Assembly: GCA_964472295.1 (NCBI GenBank)
Contig: CAYYJQ010000032.1
Location: 1-23,533 of the forward strand
DNA from: JAJRZX01 sp964472295
GTDB lineage: Bacteria > Desulfobacterota > GWC2-55-46 > JADFVP01
Direction of reading: 5' to 3'
DNA length: 23,533 nucleotides
This document shows, piece after piece, positions 6,144-12,718 of the stretch; within the stretch, counting starts at the first letter, position 1; every line of letters starts with the position of its first letter. Both the position numbers and the translations under genes were made by a program. The notes beneath the pieces were generated by a model, which was given only the letters and a program-made list of their open reading frames with translations, was not told where the DNA came from and made no database searches.

Positions 6144-7307
6144 TTGCATATCCTCATAGTGGAGCCCTATTTTACGGGTTCTCACGCGTCCTGGGCCGAG
6201 GGGTACAGAAAGAACAGTTGCCACAACGTTGAGATACTCTCCCTTCCGGGCAGGTTTTGGAAGTGGCGTATGCACGGCGGGGCCGTCACACTCGCGCGGC
6301 GTTTCATGGAGCGCGGCTTCCGGCCTGACCTCATTCTGGCTACGGACATGCTTGACCTCACCACTTTTCTTGCCCTTACGCGGCCCCTTTCCAATGGAAT
6401 ACCCACTGCCATATATTTTCACGAGAACCAGATTACCTACCCCTGGCCAGAAGGCGACCGCGACAGGTTAAAGGGCAGGGACGGCCATTATGGTTTTATA
6501 AACTTCGCCACCGCCCTTGCGGCTGATGCGGTTTTTTTTAACTCCTCTTTTCACAGAAAGTCTTTTCTTGAGGGTCTTTCAGGATTCCTCAGGGCCTTTC
6601 CCGACTTTAATTGTCTTAGTCATGTTGGGGAAATAGAGAAAAAATCATCGGTCCTTTACGTTGGCATGGACTTTCGCGTCCTTGATGAGGCCATGGCAGG
6701 GACAGGCGGGGAGGCCCCGAAGGAGCCTCCGCTCATACTCTGGAACCACCGTTGGGAGGAGGACAAGAACCCCGAAGAGTTCTTTCGCGCCCTTTACGCG
6801 CTCATGGAGAGGGGTCTTGATTTCGAGGTGGCCGTGCTCGGCGAGAACTTCCAGAAGGCCCCGGCGGTCTTTGACGAGGCAAGGGAGAGGCTTGGCGCGA
6901 GGGCGGCGCACTTTGGTTATGTGGAAGACTATAGGGGGTACGCGAAGTGGCTCAAGAGGGCGGACATACTGCCCGTTACCTCGATACACGATTTTTTTGG
7001 CTGTTCCGTGGTTGAGGCTATGTACGCCGGGGTCTATCCCATACTACCCCGGAGGCTTGCCTATCCCGAGCATTTTTTCAGAGATGGCGGCGTTACTCCC
7101 ATAAAGACCGCAGAGACGGTGGATGCTTTTTTTTATGATGGTTTCGAGGGGCTGGTCAGTTCCCTTGAGCGGGCAGTGGTCAGGATAGATGAGACGAGGA
7201 AGGTTTCTCTTGGAAAGGGGGTTGCCCAATACGGGTGGGATAATATGGCCCCCCTCTATGACAGGGAGATGGAGAGGATAGGGCGCGCGGCAGGTCAAAA
7301 GTCATGA
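6144..7307 (+). CDS. DUF3524 / tRNA-queuosine mannosyltransferase-like GT-B glycosyltransferase
   Basis: A glycosyltransferase of 387 residues. Its N-terminus (MHILIVEPYFTGSHASWAEG) and the HENQITYPWP and DAVFFNSSFHRKSF motifs match DUF3524, the domain of human GTDC1/QTMAN, which adds mannose to queuosine in tRNA-Asp. The C-terminal GT4 half has WNHRWEEDKNPEEFFRAL and the nucleotide-sugar E-x7-E region (SVVEAMYAGVYPILPRRL). It is expected to be cytoplasmic. Whether it acts on queuosine-tRNA or another acceptor is inference. TTG at 6144 puts the family-typical 'M-x-ILI-E' at the N-terminus; GTG at 6132 would add four residues but has no ribosome site. It sits alone after a repeat-filled gap and converges on a minus-strand cluster. 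Confidence 0.85.
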   Translation: MHILIVEPYFTGSHASWAEGYRKNSCHNVEILSLPGRFWKWRMHGGAVTLARRFMERGFRPDLILATDMLDLTTFLALTRPLSNGIPTAIYFHENQITYPWPEGDRDRLKGRDGHYGFINFATALAADAVFFNSSFHRKSFLEGLSGFLRAFPDFNCLSHVGEIEKKSSVLYVGMDFRVLDEAMAGTGGEAPKEPPLILWNHRWEEDKNPEEFFRALYALMERGLDFEVAVLGENFQKAPAVFDEARERLGARAAHFGYVEDYRGYAKWLKRADILPVTSIHDFFGCSVVEAMYAGVYPILPRRLAYPEHFFRDGGVTPIKTAETVDAFFYDGFEGLVSSLERAVVRIDETRKVSLGKGVAQYGWDNMAPLYDREMERIGRAAGQKS

Positions 7308-7319
7308 GCCGCGCGCCTT

Positions 7320-7351
7320 GCGGGAATCCTTTTTTTCGAGGTTCTTCCCGC
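7320..7351. terminator. Possible hairpin between convergent genes
   Basis: GCGGGAA (7320-7326) and TTCCCGC (7345-7351) pair around an 18-base T-rich loop in the 49-base gap between the convergent glycosyltransferase and the CcmI-like gene. There is no clean T-run after the stem, so this is a weak terminator candidate. Confidence 0.3.
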
Positions 7352-7356
7352 CCCTT

Positions 7357-7806
7357 TTACGGCACCACGTGGTCTATGGTGAGTTTAACGGGTGTGCCCG
7401 TAGTCTCGGTCTTTATGGGGCCCAAGCGCCCCTCGAGGTCGCCGCTCTGCCTCTTTGCGCCTCCAGACTTGGATATTCTCGCCGAGAGGTTAACGGCGTC
7501 AAAGTTGGATATTCTCAGAAAGGGCGCCACGGCCTTTGAGTCGTCGAGCCTCACGGTAAAGGGCAGGTTCGATACCTTTGCCCTCACCACTGCCACAGGG
7601 GCGCGCGGACCCTTTACGGCCTTTGCAAAGACATAGACCACCTCGTCGGGCGTTGTCCGGGCCTTGAGACCAGGGTCTATATCCACGGTTACGTCAACTA
7701 CGCCGCTAACAGCCATGGCCGCCGGTGTAGCCATAAGAAGGACTGAGAGCAGGACCACGGTAAGACTCAGGACTCTGCCAATTGTCCACATATTTCTTCT
7801 TTCCAT
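7357..7806 (-). CDS. Secreted stand-alone CcmI/CycH C-terminal-like domain protein
   Basis: A 149-residue exported protein with a signal peptide (1-32, cleavage after AMA). The mature part, VDIDPGLKARTTPDEVVYVFAKA, GPRAPVAVVRAKVSNLPFTVRLDDSKA, ARISKSGGAKRQSGDLEG and the VP ending, closely follows the periplasmic C-terminal domain of the cytochrome c assembly factor CcmI/CycH. In that factor it sits behind TPR repeats and a membrane anchor, both absent here. In CcmI this part helps hand apocytochrome c to the haem lyase, so a related periplasmic role near c-type cytochromes is plausible but unproven. The start has AGGGAG at good spacing. The upstream gene on the same strand encodes a CxxCH protein, consistent with the context. 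It has a possible promoter of its own at 7855-7879. Confidence 0.75.
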   Translation of the reverse strand: MERRNMWTIGRVLSLTVVLLSVLLMATPAAMAVSGVVDVTVDIDPGLKARTTPDEVVYVFAKAVKGPRAPVAVVRAKVSNLPFTVRLDDSKAVAPFLRISNFDAVNLSARISKSGGAKRQSGDLEGRLGPIKTETTGTPVKLTIDHVVP

Positions 7807-7854
7807 ATTATCACTCCCTGGTGTTCGGTTATTATTATCGTCTTATTTCTATAT

Positions 7855-7879
7855 ATTATATGTATGGCCATTTATGGCC
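7855..7879 (-). promoter_or_regulatory. Candidate -10 and palindromic operator before the CcmI-like gene
   Basis: On the minus strand a perfect TATAAT (7860-7855) follows an inverted repeat GGCCAT-N2-ATGGCC (7879-7866), which covers the spacer of the would-be promoter. No good -35 is present, a pattern that fits an activator-dependent or repressor-controlled promoter. This is inference only. Confidence 0.35.
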
Positions 7880-7925
7880 GAGCAGGCTTGTCTCTTTGCG
7901 ATAGCGATTATTTTTTACGAAGAAT

Positions 7926-8699
7926 TCAGCCCTCCCTGCGCCTTTTGTACTCTCCGTCGCTGTACATATTTCGCCAGTGAAAAGACCCTTTATAGAACCA
8001 CATCTGATAATAGGATACAAAGGTCTGAATTGCAAAGGAAATGCCGAATATGGCCCCGCCAAGTATGACCGTATAGGCGAAAACAGGGGATGTGAACTTT
8101 GTAAACCACCACGAGCCAATGTCCATCACTATGGCCACGAAAGGTGTGACCACTATGGCCCGCTTCAGCCATATGGGCATCTCGGCGAGGATAAATATTC
8201 TTCCGAGGAGATAGAAGATTATGGACATGCCGAAGAGATGTATATGTGAAACCCTTACGAGCGCGGCAATGGGCTCACCGGTGTCGATGTCGCCAAGGAC
8301 CTTTACGGCCTTGTAGGTAGAGAGGTCGGGTATATTAAGGCCAAGGGCGGGGTTGTGGCAGGTAAGGCATTTTCTTTCGAGGATGGGTTTGACTTCTTCC
8401 TCGTAACCGATCTCCGGAGCCCCCCTGTGTATCCATGAGACAATGGTCTTGAGTTCTTCTTTTGTGCGGTGGGCCCGCATCTTTCCCATGAGGGCCTGTT
8501 CGAGCCTCGTGCCCGATCGGTTGCCGCGGTACTTTATGTTGATGTCCTCTACGGAGAGCCCTGGCACTCCGTCCTCATGAGAGACATCCATGAAGATCAG
8601 GATCGTGGCGAAGATGTATCCAACACCAAGAAGCGTCATGAAAGATGTATAGAGAAGCTTTTCAGATACAGAACAGTCGGAGAATCTTCTATACGACAT
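7926..8699 (-). CDS. Membrane-anchored c-type cytochrome protein
   Basis: A 257-residue inner-membrane protein with a single haem c motif, C111-L-T-C114-H115, in a context (EEEVKPILERKCLTCHNP) typical of periplasmic cytochrome c domains. One membrane segment lies near 15-37. After the cytochrome region three more follow (about 150-172, 178-196, 205-228), starting with the conserved RVSHIHLFGMSIIFYLLG, whose histidines could ligate haem or metal. I recall similar proteins in marine and sediment Proteobacteria without an assigned function; electron transfer is inferred. ATG at 8699 is preceded by GAGGGG. An upstream in-frame ATG at 8855 would run into the NYN gene and has no matching protein content. 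It lies 94 bases after the NYN-cold-shock gene and 119 before the CcmI-like gene, all on the minus strand. Confidence 0.8.
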   Translation of the reverse strand: MSYRRFSDCSVSEKLLYTSFMTLLGVGYIFATILIFMDVSHEDGVPGLSVEDINIKYRGNRSGTRLEQALMGKMRAHRTKEELKTIVSWIHRGAPEIGYEEEVKPILERKCLTCHNPALGLNIPDLSTYKAVKVLGDIDTGEPIAALVRVSHIHLFGMSIIFYLLGRIFILAEMPIWLKRAIVVTPFVAIVMDIGSWWFTKFTSPVFAYTVILGGAIFGISFAIQTFVSYYQMWFYKGSFHWRNMYSDGEYKRRREG

Positions 8700-8793
8700 A
8701 TGGGGCCCCTCACTTGCTGGTTGTGCCTGCCAGGACAAGGCTACAGGGCGGGCTAACCATTCAACCTCTCGGAATGCCGCGTTGTCTGTCTCC

Positions 8794-9618
8794 TTAGGGA
8801 TAGATCTGTTTGATGTTAGTGGCCTGAATACCTTTTTCGCCCTTTGTGAGATCAAACTCGAAGATTAGGTCGCGGCTTGGCATCTTGTTGATGTCTATGG
8901 AAGAGTCAAAGGCCGACTCATGGGCAAAGGCCGTGGCATAGGGCGAGTCGCCACGTCTTGTGTCCGTAATCCAGAGCCCCGGGCCTATGTGCTCGATATA
9001 GCGCATGAAGCCGAAGTTCTTGCCGTGGTTGTAAGTGTAGCAGATGCCCCTTACGCGCGAGTCCTCCTCGCCCCAGGTCTTGGAGTGGTCGCCGCCTTCC
9101 ACGGGAAGGAGGTTGGGTATGAGATAGCCAGATATAAAGAGGTCAACCTCACGCTTGAGGTTTGATGAGACGTTGTGAAAGGCAACGACCTCTACGCGGC
9201 AACCCCTGTTCTGCAGGGCCTTTACCACCTGTATGAAGTCTCCGTCGCCTGTGGCCAGTATGACCTTGTCAAGTTTCTCGGACTGAAGAAGGGCGTCCAC
9301 AGCCATGTCGAGGTCGGCGTTGGCCTTGCCAAAGCGGTTTCCAGCCTCATCCACGTACCAGGCCACTACCTTTTCTATAACCTTGTAGCCATAATCGCGA
9401 AGCGTTGAGTGAAAATTAAAGGTCCTCTGTTTATAGTCAAGGTCAGTCCTCGCCCGCTCCGCGTCATATACCACGTAGGCATTGAGCCTTACGGGTTCTC
9501 CACCGGCGCGGCAACAGAAGTCCCTGAGCACGTCAAAACGCATGCCATAACCACCGTTGCGCGTGATGTTCGCAAGGTCCACGTAAAGCCCAACTCGTTT
9601 ACTCATATCAACTGACAT
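8794..9618 (-). CDS. NYN-domain (LabA/PIN-like) nuclease fused to a cold-shock domain
   Basis: A 274-residue cytoplasmic protein. Residues about 8-165 form a NYN/LabA-type PIN nuclease domain, with the acidic set D14 (YVDLANI), D102/D104/D108 (ADLDMAVDAL) and D125/D127 (TGDGDF) all kept. Residues about 187-274 form a cold-shock OB fold with the RNP1-like KNFGFMRY and RNP2-like AFAHESAF, ending KGEKGIQATNIKQI. NYN domains are metal-dependent RNases and cold-shock domains bind single-stranded RNA, so an RNA-targeting RNase is the best guess; the substrate is unknown. ATG 9618 has GGAGAGG just upstream; ATG 9606 is possible. It heads a minus-strand set with the cytochrome and CcmI-like genes, though co-transcription is uncertain. 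Confidence 0.88.
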   Translation of the reverse strand: MSVDMSKRVGLYVDLANITRNGGYGMRFDVLRDFCCRAGGEPVRLNAYVVYDAERARTDLDYKQRTFNFHSTLRDYGYKVIEKVVAWYVDEAGNRFGKANADLDMAVDALLQSEKLDKVILATGDGDFIQVVKALQNRGCRVEVVAFHNVSSNLKREVDLFISGYLIPNLLPVEGGDHSKTWGEEDSRVRGICYTYNHGKNFGFMRYIEHIGPGLWITDTRRGDSPYATAFAHESAFDSSIDINKMPSRDLIFEFDLTKGEKGIQATNIKQIYP

Positions 9619-9686
9619 CCTTTCCTCTCCTCATATGTAAATGGGAAAATTTAAAGCCCTTGTTCCTGATGAAAGATTGATTGGTC

Positions 9687-9750
9687 CAGACTCTCCCGCA
9701 GTGCGGGGATGCGCCGCCATTTTCAAGTGACGCAACCCCTTGAAGATGTT
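9687..9750. repeat. 64-nt dispersed element, copy 1
   Basis: This segment between gyrB and the NYN gene aligns without gaps to 20958-21021, with about 38 of 64 positions identical by hand count. The blocks CAGACT, GGATGCGCCGCCATTTT (15 of 17 shared) and AAGATGTT are the best kept. The rest of the gap (9619-9792) holds nothing else I recognise. Confidence 0.55.
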
Positions 9751-9792
9751 ACTTTTAAAATACGGTTTCATGGCTCTCACGACAGGCCACGG

Positions 9793-12249
9793 TCATATAT
9801 CGAGGTTCGTGGTGTCAAGGGCGTGTTCCTGTATGAAGGCCCTCCTTGGCTCCACGCTGTCGCCCATGAGACGGGTGAAGATGGTATCGGCCTCCACGTC
9901 GTCCTCTATCTTAATCCTCAGGAGGACCCGTTTTTCCGGATCCATGGTGGTCTCCCAGAGTTGCTCGGGGTTCATCTCTCCAAGGCCTTTGTATCTCTGG
10001 ATGGTAAGGCCCTTCTTGCCGTACTCGAGTATAATGTCCGTAAGGGCCGAAAAAGAGCCGGCCTCGGCGTTTAAGGAGTCTCCAGCAATTACAAATGGGG
10101 GCTTGCCAGCGCCCTCAATAGCCTTTGCGAGCCGTCTTAGTTCCTTGAACTCATGTGAGTTAAGGAGCGTGGAGTCAATTATAGTCTCTTTTGTAAGTCC
10201 GCCCCTCTTTACGCTGCAGATAAGGCGCATGGTGCCGTTTTCGCCGTCAGGCTCTATGGTACATCTCATCGAGGCGGCCCCTTCGTCGCTCTCTTCTGAG
10301 CCTGCGGCCCTGAACCCCTCTTCAAGCCTCCTGGCAAGGTCCTTTGCAGGGCCCTGTGCCGAGAGGGACTCTGAAGCAAGGTCCTCAAGGGAGGCAAGGA
10401 CCTTTATTACCCCGGGGTCGAGCCCGCGCTGCGCCATGCGGGAGATGATAGCTTTGAAGGCCGCGCCGCGTTTGAGGAGCTTTATAAGGGCATCGCCAGC
10501 GAGCGTGGTCTTTCTGCCATTGGCCGATACTGTAAGGCCGTTCCTTGCGGACTCGAAGATATAGTCCTGCATGGCCGCCTCGTCCTTGAGGTACTGTTCT
10601 TTCCTGCCTTTTTTAACCTTGAAGAGCGGTGGCTGGGCGATGTAGAGGTTGCCGTTCTCGGCAAGGCCCCGCATCTGCCTGAAAAAGAAGGTAAGGAGCA
10701 GGGTGCGTATGTGCGAGCCGTCGACATCGGCGTCGGTCATGATTATGATACGGCTGTAACGGAGTTTTTCGGCGTTGAAGTCCGTTGTGCCTATGCCGCA
10801 ACCAAGGGCCGTTATGATGGTCTTTATCTCTTCATTGGAGAGGACCTTGTCAAAGCGGGCCTTCTCCACGTTGAGTATCTTTCCCTTAATGGGAAGTATG
10901 GCCTGAAAGCGGCGGTTACGCCCCTGCTTGGCCGAGCCGCCGGCAGAGTCGCCCTCAACGATGAATATTTCCGATAAAAGGGGGTTGGTTTCCTGGCAGT
11001 CGGCAAGTTTTCCCGGCAGAGTGGAGGACTCAAGGGCCCCCTTGCGCCTTATGATGTCCCGGGCCTTCCGCGCGGCCTCTCTCGCGCGGGCGCCTTCAAG
11101 GGCCTTTTTTATTATGCGTTTCGCTACAGAGGGGTTCTCTTCAAGAAAGGTGGAGAGTTTCTCGTTAACGATGGTCTTTACATAACCCTCGACCTCGCTG
11201 TTGCCGAGTTTGGTCTTTGTCTGACCCTCGAACTGGGGGTTGGGGAGTTTTACGCTTATGATGGCCGTAAGCCCCTCTCTTACGTCGTCTCCCTGTAGAG
11301 AGGTCTTGAGAAGCCCCCTTGAGGCGCCGTAACTGTTAAGGGTGCGCGTAAGGGCGGATTTCAGCCCCACAACATGGGCCCCGCCCTCGGTGGTGTTTAT
11401 GTTGTTCGCGTAGGAGTAGAGGGTCTCGGAGTAGGACTCGGACCACTGCATTGCAAGGTCTATTATTACGCCTTCTCTCTCGCCTGAGAAGAAGATGACC
11501 TTTGGGTGAATTGGTGTGCGTGATTTATTAAGGTACTCGATGAAACTCTTTATGCCGCCCTTGTACTGGAAGTCATGAGACTTGCCCGTGCGCTCGTCGC
11601 TGATTTTAATGCGAATGCCCGCGTTAAGAAAGGCGAGCTCGCGGAGGCGGTGGCTGAGCGTGTCGAAACTGAACTCCCTTGTCTCGAAAATCCCCGCGTC
11701 AGGCAGGAAGGTAATGGTGGTTCCCTGTTTCTTCGTATCACCCGTTACCTTGAGTTTGGTGACTGGGCGTCCGTGGTCGTAACTCTGGCGGTAAACCTTT
11801 CCTCCGCGCCGTATCTCCACTTCAAGGCGCTCGGAGAGAAAGTTCACAACCGTCACCCCCACGCCGTGGAGCCCGCCAGAGACCTTGTAGGCCTTGTTCT
11901 CGAACTTGCCTCCAGCATGAAGTTCCGTAAGGACAACCTCCACGGTGGGGCGCTTTTTTTCGGGGTGTTCCTTTACAGGTATGCCGCGTCCGTCGTCGGC
12001 TATGGTGACGGAGTTGTCTTCGTGTATGGTTACGTCGACGTTTCGGCAGAAGCCGGCGAGAGACTCGTCAATGGCGTTGTCCACCACCTCGTAGACAAGG
12101 TGGTGAAGGCCCATGGGGCCTGTGGAGCCAATGTACATGGCGGGCCGCTTTCTTACGGCCTCGAGCCCGCCGAGGACCTTTATGGATTTCTCGTCGTAGG
12201 CAGAGCCGCCCCTGGGGGCGCGCTCCTCATAATCAGGGGTCTTGCTCAA
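9793..12249 (-). CDS. gyrB: DNA gyrase subunit B
   Basis: ATPase subunit of DNA gyrase, 818 residues, which with GyrA introduces negative supercoils. The GHKL ATPase motifs are intact: EVVDNAIDE (54-62), DDGRGIP (85-91) and GGLHGVG (125-131). The TOPRIM site has EGDSAGG (432-438) and DADVDGSH (506-513). A roughly 165-residue insertion (about 565-735) splits the TOPRIM region before QRYKGLGEMN (751-760), as in Gram-negative gyrases. The protein ends normally with TNLDI. The start is TTG 12249 with AGGAAG at suitable spacing, and a strong promoter lies 107-135 bases upstream. It is not next to dnaA, dnaN, recF or gyrA here, so it is expressed as a single gene. Gyrase rather than ParE is favoured by the insertion and the QTKTKLGN region. 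Confidence 0.97.
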   Translation of the reverse strand: MSKTPDYEERAPRGGSAYDEKSIKVLGGLEAVRKRPAMYIGSTGPMGLHHLVYEVVDNAIDESLAGFCRNVDVTIHEDNSVTIADDGRGIPVKEHPEKKRPTVEVVLTELHAGGKFENKAYKVSGGLHGVGVTVVNFLSERLEVEIRRGGKVYRQSYDHGRPVTKLKVTGDTKKQGTTITFLPDAGIFETREFSFDTLSHRLRELAFLNAGIRIKISDERTGKSHDFQYKGGIKSFIEYLNKSRTPIHPKVIFFSGEREGVIIDLAMQWSESYSETLYSYANNINTTEGGAHVVGLKSALTRTLNSYGASRGLLKTSLQGDDVREGLTAIISVKLPNPQFEGQTKTKLGNSEVEGYVKTIVNEKLSTFLEENPSVAKRIIKKALEGARAREAARKARDIIRRKGALESSTLPGKLADCQETNPLLSEIFIVEGDSAGGSAKQGRNRRFQAILPIKGKILNVEKARFDKVLSNEEIKTIITALGCGIGTTDFNAEKLRYSRIIIMTDADVDGSHIRTLLLTFFFRQMRGLAENGNLYIAQPPLFKVKKGRKEQYLKDEAAMQDYIFESARNGLTVSANGRKTTLAGDALIKLLKRGAAFKAIISRMAQRGLDPGVIKVLASLEDLASESLSAQGPAKDLARRLEEGFRAAGSEESDEGAASMRCTIEPDGENGTMRLICSVKRGGLTKETIIDSTLLNSHEFKELRRLAKAIEGAGKPPFVIAGDSLNAEAGSFSALTDIILEYGKKGLTIQRYKGLGEMNPEQLWETTMDPEKRVLLRIKIEDDVEADTIFTRLMGDSVEPRRAFIQEHALDTTNLDI

Positions 12250-12355
12250 GGGGAGTCTTCCTTTCTGAAATATTATGGGGTTACAACGCGGTTTTATGGC
12301 GCTACTTATATAAAAACCTTATTTTTTAAGTGGTTAGAAAGAAAAGATGCTTTGC

Positions 12356-12384
12356 ATTCTAACATTTATGAGGACCTTTTACAA
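12356..12384 (-). promoter_or_regulatory. gyrB promoter
   Basis: On the minus strand TTGTAA (12384-12379), a 17-base spacer and TAGAAT (12361-12356) match sigma-70 well, and the spacer ends in TGT, giving an extended -10. Initiation near 12349 would leave a leader of about 100 bases. No supercoiling-sensitive feature can be read directly. Confidence 0.65.
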
Positions 12385-12510
12385 TATAAAAAAGAGGCTT
12401 GTGAGATAAAAAAATATTTTTTTCGCCAGATCGCGGGGGTGGCTCCATGGTCTTTAGCGGCTTTCAAGGGCTTGAGTATAATTATATCAGAAAAGCGCCT
12501 CAGGGGAGAT

Positions 12511-12542
12511 AAAAAAACGGGCCGTCCTTCTGGGACGGCCCG
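12511..12542 (-). terminator. Rho-independent terminator after tRNA-His
   Basis: On the minus strand CGGGCCGTCC, loop CAGAA, GGACGGCCCG and then TTTTTTT: a perfect 10-bp G/C-rich stem and seven T's, 17 bases past the CCA end of tRNA-His. Confidence 0.93.
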
Positions 12543-12559
12543 CTATTTAGCGAAAAAAT

Positions 12560-12636
12560 TGGGGTGGGCGAGGGGATTCGAACCCCCAACCCCCGGAGTC
12601 ACAGTCCAGTGCTCTAACCGTTGAGCCACGCCCACC
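12560..12636 (-). tRNA. tRNA-His (anticodon GUG), with encoded G-1
   Basis: A 77-base cloverleaf on the minus strand. It has an extra G at -1 facing discriminator C73, the hallmark of tRNA-His. The acceptor is GTGGGCG with CGCCCAC, the anticodon loop is CTGTGAC (anticodon GTG), the T-arm is GGGGG-TTCGAAT-CCCCT, and CCA is encoded. It has its own promoter (12657-12685) and terminator (12511-12542), so it can be made independently of argS upstream. Confidence 0.97.
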
Positions 12637-12656
12637 AGAGTAGTATGAATATGATA

Positions 12657-12685
12657 AATTAACACAGGTCTTTATTGCCTGTCAA
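12657..12685 (-). promoter_or_regulatory. Candidate tRNA-His promoter
   Basis: On the minus strand a perfect TTGACA (12685-12680), a 17-base spacer and TTAATT (12662-12657), with TGTG just before the -10. The mature tRNA starts about 20 bases later. It matches the layout before tRNA-Lys (4567-4594). Confidence 0.6.
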
Positions 12686-12718
12686 TAGCGCGCCTGTCGT
12701 AGCGTCCCTGCCGCGGGT

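Larger units (their letters stand above)
12250..12559 (-). other. AT-rich leader of gyrB and tRNA-His terminator
   Basis: No gene is supported in this gap. It holds the gyrB promoter (12356-12384), an AT-rich leader of roughly 100 bases, a further AT-rich stretch (12385-12425), and the terminator of the tRNA-His transcript (12511-12542). A long plus-strand open frame crosses it but is only an antisense shadow of gyrB. Confidence 0.6.

Noticed and set aside
6044..6232. Phe/Lys-rich 62-residue frame before the glycosyltransferase
   Set aside because: It is the direct translation of the AT-rich hairpin repeat and overlaps the glycosyltransferase start.
8700..8855. N-terminal extension of the cytochrome gene to an ATG at 8855
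   Set aside because: It would overlap the NYN-cold-shock gene, adds no recognisable sequence, and ATG 8699 has a good GAGGGG ribosome site.
11575..12624. 349-residue plus-strand frame across gyrB, its promoter and tRNA-His
   Set aside because: It lies antisense to gyrB and runs through a tRNA and a terminator, so it is a chance frame.
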